From Paraburkholderia sartisoli (GTDB lineage: Bacteria > Pseudomonadota > Gammaproteobacteria > Burkholderiales > Burkholderiaceae), in NCBI RefSeq assembly GCF_900107685.1, contig NZ_FNRQ01000007.1:333080-397079 (forward strand): DNA of 64,000 nt, in the 5' to 3' direction. How positions within the stretch are numbered: the stretch's first letter is position 1; every line of letters begins with the position of its first letter. The translations under genes and the position numbers were made by a program. Positions 7,551 to 16,097 of the stretch are shown in pieces. The notes under the pieces are model-generated. The model was not told where the DNA came from. It saw only the letters and a list, made by a program, of their open reading frames with translations, and ran no database searches.

Positions 7551-8456
7551 CTAAGGCCTGGCCGCCTCATCCGCCTTAAGAAAATCAACAAACGCGCGCA
7601 GCGGTGCAGGCACATGGCGGTGTCCGGGATAGTAAAGAAACGGACCCGAAAAGCGCTCCCACCACGGCTCCAGGATCGGTTCGAGAGCGCCACTGTCGAG
7701 ATGCGGGCGAAGCCCCTCCTCGAAAAGATGAATGATACCGACGCCTGCAATCGCGGTTTTGACAGCCAGATCGCCCGCCGCGCCGGGCCTGACCACGAGC
7801 GGCCCTGGCGGGTCCAGCTGCACGCGCTCGCCGTCGCGCTCGAAGTTCCAGGTTGCCATCGCGCCCCCCGCGAACTGGATGCGCAGGCACGCGTGCGTGA
7901 GCAGGTCACGCGGGTGTGTGGGCCTGCCGTGCGTGTCGAGATAGTCCGGTGTCGCAGCAGTGGCGAAACGCTGCACACGCGACCCGATTGGAATCGCGAT
8001 CATGTCCTGCTCGAGACGCTCGTCGTAGCGAATGCCCGCGTCGCAGCCGATCGACAGCACGTCGACAAACCCATCCTCGACGACGACTTCCACCCGGATG
8101 TCCGGATAGGCCTTCAGGAACGGCGCGATCACGCCAGGCAGGTCGATGTGCGCGACGCTCGCGGGCACGTTGAGCTTGAGCGTGCCCGACGGTTTGTCGC
8201 GAAAGCCGTTCAGGACGTCCAGCGCCGCTTCCATCTCGCTGAAGAGCGGCGTGAGCTTTTCGATGAGACGCACTCCCGCTTCGGTCGGCGCGACGCTGCG
8301 TGTGGTCCGGTTAAGCAGACGCAGCCCCAGCTTCGCTTCCAGACGGCGCACGGCAATGCTGAGGCTCGACGCGGAGACACCGCTGATCCGGGCGGCATCG
8401 CGAAAGCCGCCTGAGCGCGCGACGGAGATAAAGGCGGCGAGATCGTTCAGGTCCAT
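7551..8456 (-). CDS. LysR-family transcriptional regulator
   Basis: A 301-residue LysR-type regulator. The N-terminal winged HTH spans about residues 1-60 (LAAFISVARSGGFRDAARISG then the recognition region SASSLSIAVRRLEAKLGLRLL). The type 2 periplasmic-binding effector domain runs from about residue 90 to the end. It is divergent from the YdbC-like aldo/keto reductase with a 103-bp shared promoter region, the classical arrangement for a LysR regulator and its target. The start MDLNDL matches the family N-terminus, though no strong ribosome binding site is visible. Confidence 0.93.
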   Translation of the reverse strand: MDLNDLAAFISVARSGGFRDAARISGVSASSLSIAVRRLEAKLGLRLLNRTTRSVAPTEAGVRLIEKLTPLFSEMEAALDVLNGFRDKPSGTLKLNVPASVAHIDLPGVIAPFLKAYPDIRVEVVVEDGFVDVLSIGCDAGIRYDERLEQDMIAIPIGSRVQRFATAATPDYLDTHGRPTHPRDLLTHACLRIQFAGGAMATWNFERDGERVQLDPPGPLVVRPGAAGDLAVKTAIAGVGIIHLFEEGLRPHLDSGALEPILEPWWERFSGPFLYYPGHRHVPAPLRAFVDFLKADEAARP

Positions 8457-8559
8457 GGCGATTGTGCATTTTTTTGAACAACCCGTATAAGTTAAACCGG
8501 TTTATTCAACACTGCAATCGCCGTCATACTGGCGCACACCCTTCCACGAGGAGCACGTC

Positions 8560-9432
8560 ATGTCAAAGTCCACACCCGCAGCCACCTGGTCTCTCGCCGG
8601 TCACACGGTGCGTCGCATGGGCTACGGTGCCATGCAGCTTGCCGGCCCCGGCGTATTCGGTCCGCCGAAGGATCGCGAAGCCGCGATCGCTGTTCTTCGC
8701 GAGGCGGTGGCGTCGGGCGTCAATCACATCGACACGAGCGACTTCTACGGGCCGCACGTCACCAACCAGATCATCCGCGAAGCGCTGCATCCGTACCCGG
8801 ACGACCTCGTGATCGTCACCAAGGTCGGCGCCGTGCGGGGCGACGACGCTTCATGGCTACCCGCGATGGAGCCGCAGGACATCGAGCGCGGCGTCCACGA
8901 CAACCTGCGCAACCTCGGGCTCGACGCAATCGAAATCGTCAACCTGCGGATCATGGGCAAGGTCCACGCGCCATCCGAAGGAACGATCGCGAGACAGGTC
9001 GAGGCACTCGCCGGGCTTCAGCGCAAGGGACTCGTGCGTCACATCGGTCTGAGCAACGCGACGTCGGCCCAGGTCGCCGAGGCGCAGGGGATCGTCGAAA
9101 TCGTCTGCGTGCAGAACCACTACAACCTGGTCCAGCGGGAAGACGACGCGCTCGTCGATGAACTCGCCGCCAGGGGCATCGCCTATGTGCCGTTCTTTCC
9201 GCTTGGGGGATTCACGCCGCTTCAGTCGTCGGTGCTGTCGGGGGTCGCGCAGAAGCTCGGCGCGACACCGATGCAGGTGGCGCTCGCCTGGCTTTTGCAT
9301 CGCTCGCCTAACATCCTGCTGATTCCGGGTACGTCGTCGACAGGGCATCTGCGTGAAAACATGCAGGCCGCGCAATTGAGCCTGTCTGACGCGGTGCTTG
9401 AAGAACTTGAAGGCATCGGACGGGCTGCTTAA
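8560..9432 (+). CDS. ydbC: Aldo/keto reductase, YdbC family
   Basis: A 290-residue TIM-barrel NADPH oxidoreductase. From memory of the family it closely resembles E. coli YdbC, with shared blocks such as RMGYGAMQLAGPGVFGPP and HIDTSDFYGPHVTNQIIREAL. Asp58, Tyr63 and Lys88 of the AKR tetrad are present, but the usual His (in QLH) is replaced by Arg130 in IEIVNLRIMGK; this substitution is also found in YdbC. The cofactor loop LIPGTSSTGHLREN is intact. YdbC-type enzymes act on pyridoxal or small carbonyls, but the substrate here is unproven. Start chosen at ATG 8560 with GAGGAG-like sequence upstream (CGAGGAGCACGTC). Confidence 0.9.
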   Translation: MSKSTPAATWSLAGHTVRRMGYGAMQLAGPGVFGPPKDREAAIAVLREAVASGVNHIDTSDFYGPHVTNQIIREALHPYPDDLVIVTKVGAVRGDDASWLPAMEPQDIERGVHDNLRNLGLDAIEIVNLRIMGKVHAPSEGTIARQVEALAGLQRKGLVRHIGLSNATSAQVAEAQGIVEIVCVQNHYNLVQREDDALVDELAARGIAYVPFFPLGGFTPLQSSVLSGVAQKLGATPMQVALAWLLHRSPNILLIPGTSSTGHLRENMQAAQLSLSDAVLEELEGIGRAA

Positions 9433-9499
9433 GGGAATCGAGCCGGGGAAGGTGTTTCGGGTTGGGCGCCTGCTTGCGAGGGCTTGCGACCCGAACACC

Positions 9500-10420
9500 T
9501 TATTCGCGTGCCATCGCCTTCGCGACGTGTTCAGCAAACGCCCTCACCTTCGCGGAATGCCTTCGCTCCTGCGGACTCACGAGATGAACCGGTATGGGCA
9601 CCGTTTCCCATTCGGGCAGCATGCGCAGCACTTCTCCACTCGCCAGCGCTTCGTCGAAGAGCCAGGTCGGCGAATAGCCGATGCCCATGCCCGCGAGAAT
9701 CGACGCTCGCATCACCTCACTGCTGTTGGTCTGCAGGTTGCCTTCGACGCGCACGACGCGCGTGGTTCCCGCCGGATCCGCCGCACCGGGCCCTGCCTTG
9801 AAACTCCACGCGTTGCGCATGGCCAGTTCGGTGTAGACGATACAGTTGTGATTCGCCAGATCGTCCGGAACGCGCGGTGCCTTTAAGCCTTTGGGCAGCG
9901 AACGCACGTAGCTGCGGTGGGCCATCAGCATCCGCTGGGCCGTTCCAAGCCGGCGCGCGATCAGGCTGCTGTCCGGCAGGTCGCCCAGGCGCACGGCGCA
10001 ATCGATGCCCTGTTCGACAAGATCGATAAAGCCGTCGTGAAGACGCAGATCGATCTTCACACCGGGATTGCCCGCCAGAAACGACTGGATCAGCGGCATC
10101 AGCTTCAGGCGCCCGTAGCCCACCGACGCCGCGATCCGCAGCCAGCCCGTCAACTGCTGCTCGCCGCGTCGCAATGCGCCCTCAGCCTCGGCAATTTCGC
10201 CGACGAGACGACGCGCCTGCTCGAAATAGCGTTCACCCTCTTCCGTCAGCGCGAGCGAACGCGTGGTGCGCGTCAAAAGCCGCGCGCCGAGTTCGCGCTC
10301 CAGTGCCGCGACCTGTTTGCTCACCGCGCTTTGTGTCGTGTCGGACTCGTGCGCGACGGCCGAAAAACTACCTGCCTCCACCACGCGCACGAACGTCTTC
10401 ATCGCCTGCAGTTTGTCCAT
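9500..10420 (-). CDS. LysR-family transcriptional regulator
   Basis: A 306-residue LysR regulator of the CrgA/DsdC-like subgroup common in Burkholderiaceae. The HTH (MDKLQAMKTFVRVVEAGSFSAVA, SAVSKQVAALERELGARLL) is followed by the linker FEQARRLVGEIAEAE and an effector domain with LRLHDGFIDLVEQGIDCAVRLG. It is divergent from the SDR gene at 10550, with 129 bp between the starts, and is therefore the likely regulator of that gene. Confidence 0.93.
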   Translation of the reverse strand: MDKLQAMKTFVRVVEAGSFSAVAHESDTTQSAVSKQVAALERELGARLLTRTTRSLALTEEGERYFEQARRLVGEIAEAEGALRRGEQQLTGWLRIAASVGYGRLKLMPLIQSFLAGNPGVKIDLRLHDGFIDLVEQGIDCAVRLGDLPDSSLIARRLGTAQRMLMAHRSYVRSLPKGLKAPRVPDDLANHNCIVYTELAMRNAWSFKAGPGAADPAGTTRVVRVEGNLQTNSSEVMRASILAGMGIGYSPTWLFDEALASGEVLRMLPEWETVPIPVHLVSPQERRHSAKVRAFAEHVAKAMARE

Positions 10421-10549
10421 TTTCCTTGCTCGATATATTCCTTAATGGAATCAGTCATATGAGCATACACCGTCTATATCACCCGGACGGAATCAGTCAA
10501 AGTGCAGTCATCGCATACGCGACACAACTCAACCCGAAGGAGCACTGAC

Positions 10550-11299
10550 ATGAACCCATCCGTCGTACTGATCACAGGCGCGCTTACCGGCATCGGCCGC
10601 GCCACCGCTCTGGCTTTTGCACGCGAAGGAAACCGCGTCGTCGTCAGCGGCCGTCGCGAGGAAGCCGGTCAGGCGCTCGCAGCCGAACTTCGCGCGCTGG
10701 GTGCCGACGCCGAGTTTTTACGCGCCGACGTGCGCTTCGAGGCTGAGGTGCGCAGCGTCGTCGAGCAGACGGTCGAGCGTTTCGGCCGGCTCGACGTCGC
10801 GGTCAACAACGCTGGCACAGAAGGAGAACTCGCGCCGATCGTCGAACAGTCGGCGGCCAATTTCGAGGACACGTTCTCGGTCAACGTGCTTGGCACGCTG
10901 CTGTCGCTCAAGCACGAGATGCGCGTGATGCTTGCACAGGGCGCGGGCTCGATCATCAACCTTTCGTCGATCGCGGGCCAGGTCGGCATTGCGGGCGCTT
11001 CGGTCTATGCGGCCAGCAAGCACGCGGTGGAAGGCCTGACGAAGAGCGCGGCACTCGAAGGCGCCGCTGCGGGCGTGCGCGTCAACGCCGTGGCGCCGGG
11101 CCCTGTTGCCACGCAAATGCTCGAACGCTTCGTTGGTGGCAACGAGGAAAACAAGGCCGGTTTCCTCGCGAGCGTTCCGGCGCGACGCGCCGCGATGCCC
11201 GACGAGATCGCCCAGACCATCGTGTTTCTCGCGAGCGACAAGGCGCGTTATCTGACCGGGCAAAGCATCGCTGTCGATGGCGCTTATACGGCGCAATAG
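10550..11299 (+). CDS. SDR-family oxidoreductase
   Basis: A 249-residue short-chain dehydrogenase. The Rossmann glycine motif is TGALTGIGRATA near residues 8-19, NNAGTE is present, and the catalytic Ser, Tyr and Lys occur in INLSSIAGQVGIAGASVYAASK. The C-terminal end (YLTGQSIAVDGAYTAQ) is canonical. The ATG at 10550 is preferred over an upstream in-frame ATG because GAAGGAG lies 8 bp before it. A truncated carboxymuconolactone-decarboxylase-like gene and a SnoaL-like gene follow, so these may once have formed a small operon under the divergent LysR regulator. Confidence 0.92.
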   Translation: MNPSVVLITGALTGIGRATALAFAREGNRVVVSGRREEAGQALAAELRALGADAEFLRADVRFEAEVRSVVEQTVERFGRLDVAVNNAGTEGELAPIVEQSAANFEDTFSVNVLGTLLSLKHEMRVMLAQGAGSIINLSSIAGQVGIAGASVYAASKHAVEGLTKSAALEGAAAGVRVNAVAPGPVATQMLERFVGGNEENKAGFLASVPARRAAMPDEIAQTIVFLASDKARYLTGQSIAVDGAYTAQ

Positions 11300-11360
11300 C
11301 GCACTGTCTTTGCCGCTCACTTCGTTTAGCTGTGTATTTTCTTCTTTAGGGAGCATCACC

Positions 11361-11543
11361 ATGACGACCATCAACGTCCCGACTCGTGATGATGTCTCCC
11401 GTGCAACCCAGACCATCTTCGACAAGCGCAATAGCAGTCTCGGCACAGTACACAACCTGTATGCGACGCTCGCGCATTCCGGGCATGCACCCGGCAACTA
11501 CCTCGCCTTTCAGAACGCGAAGTGCATGATGCACGCCACCTGA
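11361..11543 (+). pseudogene. Truncated carboxymuconolactone decarboxylase / AhpD-like protein
   Basis: The frame starts with a good ribosome binding site (TAGGGAGC) and reads MTTINVPTRDDVSRATQTIF, then LGTVHNLYATLAHSG and GNYLAFQNAK. This is the N-terminal portion of AhpD-like alkylhydroperoxidase / CMD proteins. After FQNAK the homology stops and a TGA follows six codons later. The peroxidatic CxxC motif, which would come later in the protein, is absent. The intact family is about 140-190 residues; this product would be 60. It is best read as a 3'-deleted gene. Confidence 0.7.
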
Positions 11544-11603
11544 GGTATGGCAACACGCGCTGTAGAATTTCAACACGTTCTATCGTCAGCAGAGGTAATT
11601 GCC

Positions 11604-11990
11604 ATGAACAGGATCGATCTCGCCAGCGTCTACCAGGGCTACATTGCCTGCCTGAACGCACAGGACTGGCCGAAGCTGGAACAGTTCGTTCACGAGGACG
11701 TGTACTACAACGATCACCTGATCGGATTGTCAGGGTATCGCGAGATGCTGGAGCGGGACTTCCATGAAATTCCAGATCTTCATTTCAACATCCAGTTGCT
11801 GGTTGCCGATTCGCAGCATGTAGCGAGTCGGCTGGCCTTCTCCTGTTCGCCAAAGGGAACGTTCCTTGGGCTCCGTGTGAATGGGAAGAGCATTTCCTTC
11901 ACGGAGAACGTCTTTTATCGATTCCGCGACGACAGGATCGGGCAGGTATGGTCCGTCATCGATAAAGCGGCTATCGAAGCGCAGCTTTAA
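11604..11990 (+). CDS. SnoaL-like / NTF2-fold ester cyclase family protein
   Basis: A 128-residue protein of the NTF2-like superfamily. The region VYQGYIACLNAQDWPKLEQF followed by HEDVYYND and LSGYREMLERDFHEIPDLHF is typical of SnoaL-like polyketide-cyclase proteins. The C-terminal FTENVFYRFRDDRIGQVWSVIDKAAIE also fits. I start it at ATG 11604 (AGAGGTAATT upstream) rather than the earlier in-frame ATG at 11547. The family includes cyclases, dehydratases and non-catalytic proteins, so no reaction is assigned. It follows the truncated CMD gene by 60 bp. Confidence 0.75.
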   Translation: MNRIDLASVYQGYIACLNAQDWPKLEQFVHEDVYYNDHLIGLSGYREMLERDFHEIPDLHFNIQLLVADSQHVASRLAFSCSPKGTFLGLRVNGKSISFTENVFYRFRDDRIGQVWSVIDKAAIEAQL

Positions 11991-12239
11991 CGCAAGTTCC
12001 ATGCAAGAAGACCCGGCGCATAACGCGTTAAGGATACGAGCAGAGCGTCGTCCTGGCCATGGCATGGTCGCAGGAAACCAGATATTCACTTTGCCGTTAA
12101 TCCGGAATACACTGAATTCACCCTTTCCCTCCACCTGACCTTCGCCATTCTTCGGTAACAGTTGCTTTTGTCGTGCTCAGCGAGCCGAAGCAAACCGGAT
12201 CGGTTCGTGCCCAACATCATTCGAACGGGACGACTCATC

Positions 12240-13700
12240 ATGGCTGATACGAGCTACATGGCACGGAAATCCGTGGCCGATATTGTAGGAAGCGCCGGCG
12301 AGGAGGGAAGCCAGGCACTATCGAAAACACTGGGCGCCACCAGCATCACGGCGATGGGCATCGGCGCCATCATCGGCGCCGGCATCTTTGTCCTGACCGG
12401 CACCGCCGCGGCGCAGTTCGCCGGCCCAAGCATCGTGCTGTCCTTCGTGCTCGGCGGTATCGCGTGCGCGTTCGTCGGGCTTTGCTATTCGGAACTGGCA
12501 GCCATGTTGCCCGTATGCGGCAGCAGTTACACCTACACCTATGCCACGCTGGGTGAAATTTTCGCGTGGATCATCGGCTGGGACCTGATCCTCGAATACG
12601 CGATGGGCGCCGCCACTGTCGCGGTCGGCTGGTCCGGCTATATCGTGAGCCTGCTGCACAACGTGGGAATCAGCATCCCGCCCACGCTGGCCGCCGCACC
12701 CGGCACCGTCATCAAGCTGGCCGACGGCACCACCGCGACGGGCATCGTCAATCTGCCCGCGATATTGATCATCGCCATTCTGACGACCCTGCTCGTACTC
12801 GGCACGAAGGAATCCGCGCGGCTCAACAACATCATGGTGGCGGTCAAGCTGACCGTGGTGGTGGCCTTCATCGCGCTCGGTATGTTTTTCATCAAGCCGG
12901 CGAACTGGCATCCGTTCATTCCGGCGAATACGGGCGAATTCGGCAACTTCGGCATGAGCGGGATTCTGCGCGGGTCGGCCGTGGTGTTCTTCGCGTTCAT
13001 CGGTTTCGATGCGGTTTCCACCGCCGCACAGGAAGCGAGGAGGCCGCAACGGGACATGCCGATCGGCATCCTGGGATCGCTGATCATCTGCACCGTGCTG
13101 TACATCCTCGTCGCGGGGATCCTCACCGGGCTTGTGCCTTATGGTGAGCTGAATGTTCCCGATCCGATCGCCAAGGGCGTTGACGCCATCGGCCTCACCT
13201 GGTTCTCCATCCTGATCAAGATCGGTGCGCTGACGGGACTGACCACCGTGATTCTCGTGCTGCTATACGGACAGAGCCGCATCTTCTTCACGATGTCGAA
13301 GGACGGCCTGCTGCCGCCGCTTTTCGCGCGCGTTCATCCGCGTCTTCAGACGCCTCATCTGAGCCAGATCCTGATCGGCACCATTGTCGCGATCGTCGCG
13401 GCCCTTACGCCGATCAGCGTGCTGGGTGAGATGGTCAGCATCGGCACGCTGTTCGCGTTCATCCTCGTGTGCGGTGCCGTGATCTATCTGCGGCGCAGCG
13501 ACTCCGATGCTTCACGCCCTTTCCGGGTGCCTGCCGTACCGGTCGTGCCGATCCTCGGGATCCTGTTTTGCCTGTTGCTGATGGCGGGACTGCCGCTCGT
13601 CACCTGGATGCGGCTTGTCGTATGGCTGGTGATCGGGATGACCATCTATCTTTCGTATGGCCGGCACCATTCGACGCTGCGCTTCCCCGAGCGCCGGTGA
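12240..13700 (+). CDS. Cationic amino acid transporter-type APC permease
   Basis: A 486-residue APC-superfamily permease with about 12 to 14 hydrophobic segments. The first helix carries the family motif GIGAIIGAGIFVLTG, and YTYATLGEIFAWIIGWDLILEY and FFAFIGFDAVSTAAQEARRPQRDMPIG are hallmarks of the CAT/YfnA group. It would import amino acids by proton symport. The ATG at 12240 (MADTSYMARKSV) is preferred over the upstream ATG at 12162. It appears monocistronic, with a terminator 6 bp after the stop. Confidence 0.92.
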   Translation: MADTSYMARKSVADIVGSAGEEGSQALSKTLGATSITAMGIGAIIGAGIFVLTGTAAAQFAGPSIVLSFVLGGIACAFVGLCYSELAAMLPVCGSSYTYTYATLGEIFAWIIGWDLILEYAMGAATVAVGWSGYIVSLLHNVGISIPPTLAAAPGTVIKLADGTTATGIVNLPAILIIAILTTLLVLGTKESARLNNIMVAVKLTVVVAFIALGMFFIKPANWHPFIPANTGEFGNFGMSGILRGSAVVFFAFIGFDAVSTAAQEARRPQRDMPIGILGSLIICTVLYILVAGILTGLVPYGELNVPDPIAKGVDAIGLTWFSILIKIGALTGLTTVILVLLYGQSRIFFTMSKDGLLPPLFARVHPRLQTPHLSQILIGTIVAIVAALTPISVLGEMVSIGTLFAFILVCGAVIYLRRSDSDASRPFRVPAVPVVPILGILFCLLLMAGLPLVTWMRLVVWLVIGMTIYLSYGRHHSTLRFPERR

Positions 13701-13705
13701 GCATG

Positions 13706-13737
13706 GGTAGCGCCGGATTGGCGCTACCGTAATTTTT
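13706..13737 (+). terminator. Rho-independent terminator after the APC permease
   Basis: A perfect 9-bp stem (13706-13714 with 13720-13728) and the loop GGATT are followed by GTAATTTTT. Confidence 0.85.
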
Positions 13738-13860
13738 CTCACATCCCGACGAAAAATTCTCGTTTTGGCGCCGGGTTCCATCCACCTAAACTGGGATGTG
13801 AACGGTAGCCACGACGCAGCGTCGCTGCGTCGTTACGTCCTGGATGATGGGGGTTTTCTC

Positions 13861-14013
13861 GTGAACATGACTTTGTTTGAGATTCCGGCTGTAGTGGTTA
13901 TTCTAAGTATCGTTTGTGCCGTAGTGGTCAGGGCATTTGTGTCGTCGCGCTCGGATAGCGTCGATCTGTTCATGAGACGGAACATGACGGATGACCGGGA
14001 GAGATATCTTTAG
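13861..14013 (+). CDS. Putative small single-helix membrane protein
   Basis: A possible 50-residue protein from a GTG at 13861, with TGGGGGT about 6-12 bp upstream. It reads MNMTLFEIPAV, then a hydrophobic stretch VVVILSIVCAVVVRAFV, then a polar charged tail ending RRNMTDDRERYL. That would be a single membrane span with a cytoplasmic tail. The local base composition is less GC-rich than in the neighbouring genes. I do not recognise a family, so this may be a chance frame. Confidence 0.35.
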   Translation: MNMTLFEIPAVVVILSIVCAVVVRAFVSSRSDSVDLFMRRNMTDDRERYL

Positions 14014-14105
14014 CACCAGCATGCTGCTGTATCCGCTACACAAGAAATCATTGCGCGTCTGCCGCATTCATTCGCGAGCCGAACGCCCTAACCTGCCGAT
14101 CCGGA

Positions 14106-14642
14106 TTAAAGCGCGCCGCCCAGATGAAGCAGCACGAATAACGTTGCAGCGCCCGCGATGAGAATCAGCGCGTTGATTCGTGTCGTCATGACGATCCCGG
14201 TTGCAACCAGGGCGGTGACCTGCGCGATCCAGCCGCCATCCAGTTCTTTCACCAGCACATAGACGGCTGCCAGGATCAGTCCCGCCGCCACGGGGCGAAG
14301 CCCCGACTGCAACGCGTTCTGCCAGCGTGCGCCACGATGCTTCGTCCAGAGATGCGCGACGCCGTACATCATGAACGCGGTCGGGCCAAAGAGCGCGAGT
14401 GTCGCGACAACCGCGCCCTGAAGTCCACCGACCTGCCAGCCGATCAGGGTCGCGAGCAGCGAGCCTGGCCCCGGCGCGAGCCTTGCGATGGCGAAGTCGC
14501 TGACAAACTGAGCGTGCGTCATCCAGTGATGCACGTCGACGACCTGTCTCTGGAGATCCGCGATGATGGACTGACCGCCCCCGACCGTCACGATCGACAG
14601 GGGCGCGAAGACGGAGAAAAGCGCGATGAGTGTTCGGGACAA
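14106..14642 (-). CDS. Chromate transporter, short-chain ChrA half (second subunit)
   Basis: A 178-residue membrane protein corresponding to one half of ChrA. The CHR domain motifs are visible: FSVFAPLSIVTVGGGQSIIADLQ at the N-terminus and FVSDFAIARLAPGPGSLLATLIGWQ near residues 47-70. It starts 34 bp after the partner half, and the two would form a heterodimeric short-chain CHR transporter. Such pairs export chromate in some bacteria, although other roles are possible. Confidence 0.85.
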   Translation of the reverse strand: MSRTLIALFSVFAPLSIVTVGGGQSIIADLQRQVVDVHHWMTHAQFVSDFAIARLAPGPGSLLATLIGWQVGGLQGAVVATLALFGPTAFMMYGVAHLWTKHRGARWQNALQSGLRPVAAGLILAAVYVLVKELDGGWIAQVTALVATGIVMTTRINALILIAGAATLFVLLHLGGAL

Positions 14643-14676
14643 GGGTTATTGCTCGTGAAAAGACAGGGGCCGTTGA

Positions 14677-15303
14677 CTACTCGCGTCGGGACAGGCGCAC
14701 ATATTCGAAGCCGACGCTAAGTGTTCCGGCTACCAGCACGGTCCAGACGAGTGGCACGGCGAGGATCGCGACCGCAATGAACGTCCCGATGAAAATCAGA
14801 ATCGGAAAGACGCGGCGCGGCAACCGGCGTACCGCGGTGATCGCCATTGAAAGGGAAAGGCCAATTGCACCGGCCGCCGCGCCCGCCAGTGCAAAACGCG
14901 TCAACGAGAAACCCGCCATCGCCGAGAAGAAGACACCCAGGATGACGATCGACACCGCCGGCGGAAAGATGATTCCAGCAAACCCGACAACCGCGCCTCG
15001 CCAGCCAAGCAGGCGGTGCCCAATCCAGATCGCCAGGTTTTTGATGTTGACACCCGGAAGCGCCTGCGAGAGCGCGAGCCCGTCAAGGAACTCTTCCTCC
15101 GTGAGCCAGTGCCGGTCGTGGACAAATTCACGCAGGAACCAGCCACTCAGTCCGCCACCAAAGCTCGTGAGCCCGATTCGCGCAAAGATCAGAAAGAGCT
15201 CGAGCGTCGTTGGCATTGCAGCCGGGCGCGATGGCTGCCCGCCCGTCGTTTGGCCTGGTGAGCGCTGTTCATCTGGCGCCTGCGTGTCGACATTCCTGGT
15301 CAA
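14677..15303 (-). CDS. Chromate transporter, short-chain ChrA half (first subunit)
   Basis: The partner CHR half, about 208 residues. LFLIFARIGLTSFGGGLSGWFLREF and FLDGLALSQALPGVNIKNLAIWIG match the first CHR domain; the PGVN segment replaces the PGPG of the second half. I favour a TTG start at 15303, preceded by GGGAGGATTAACC, over the ATG at 15324, which lies within that site. An internal ATG just before PTTLELF (about 15213) is also possible. It is cotranscribed with the downstream half. Confidence 0.83.
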   Translation of the reverse strand: MTRNVDTQAPDEQRSPGQTTGGQPSRPAAMPTTLELFLIFARIGLTSFGGGLSGWFLREFVHDRHWLTEEEFLDGLALSQALPGVNIKNLAIWIGHRLLGWRGAVVGFAGIIFPPAVSIVILGVFFSAMAGFSLTRFALAGAAAGAIGLSLSMAITAVRRLPRRVFPILIFIGTFIAVAILAVPLVWTVLVAGTLSVGFEYVRLSRRE

Positions 15304-15513
15304 GGTTAATCCTCCCGCACGCATCGATCGCGCTCATGAGATAGCATCCGCGCGCCGCCGTGCTGATCGAGGAAGTATCCCACAGTGAATCATCCGACGA
15401 CCGGAGCGATAAAGTGAATGCCCGCAATCCGGCATTCAATCGCGCCGTATTCAAGCGCGGCGAAGCGCGCGGACTCGTATCAGCGAGGCAATCCGCGAGA
15501 GAAAGCGCCAGCG

Positions 15514-15933
15514 TCACGTCTTTTCGCTTTTCTCCACTTTCGCCCGGGTCTTCGCAGGCGCTTTCTTCTTCAATTTGCTCTGGTTGAAATCGATAGCGGC
15601 ACGGACGAGTTTCTTTAGTGCGCGGTCATTAATCTCGTCGCCTTCGAAAAAATCGATCGCCCGTCTCGCGTTGCCTTCAAGGCCCGCGTTGAAGAGTCCG
15701 TCAGGATCCGGGATGCTTGCCCCGTGCATGAAGGTAAGCTTCACCTTCCCTTTGTGGGCATCGGCAACCGCGATTATTCCGTCGCGGGACCACACCGGGC
15801 TTCCCATCCACTTCCATTCCTCGATGATCTCCCGGTCCGCCTCGAGGATGCTCTTGCGGATACCGGCAAACGTCTTGCCACGCCAGTCCGTCAGCCCAGC
15901 GACCAGTGCGTCGATATTTTCCGATGGATTCAT
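15514..15933 (-). CDS. DUF1801 / YdhG-like domain protein
   Basis: A 139-residue protein. The segments EWKWMGSPVWSRDGIIAVADAHKGKVKLTFMHGASIPDP and FNAGLEGNARRAIDF match the DUF1801 family, a small fold of unknown function related to YdhG. The C-terminus is Lys-rich (KLKKKAPAKTRAKVEKSEKT). The ATG at 15933 has GGAGATCC upstream and is preferred over the in-frame ATG at 15969. It stands alone between the ChrA pair and a methyltransferase. Confidence 0.8.
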   Translation of the reverse strand: MNPSENIDALVAGLTDWRGKTFAGIRKSILEADREIIEEWKWMGSPVWSRDGIIAVADAHKGKVKLTFMHGASIPDPDGLFNAGLEGNARRAIDFFEGDEINDRALKKLVRAAIDFNQSKLKKKAPAKTRAKVEKSEKT

Positions 15934-16097
15934 TGGATCTCCATGCCTTGAATTCAGGTCCAGTTTCAAGCGACAACGATAACAATGTCATGGCCACGTT
16001 ATCCAGGTGAGCACTACCCATCGTCCGCGCAACGTGATCAGATCCCAGGCGCAACAGTTATTCGTGCGGTCATGCCAGCAGGAAAACGCGCGTGCAG

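Noticed and set aside
11991..12239. Possible small protein before the APC permease
   Set aside because: Frames are short and without motif; best seen as promoter and leader sequence.
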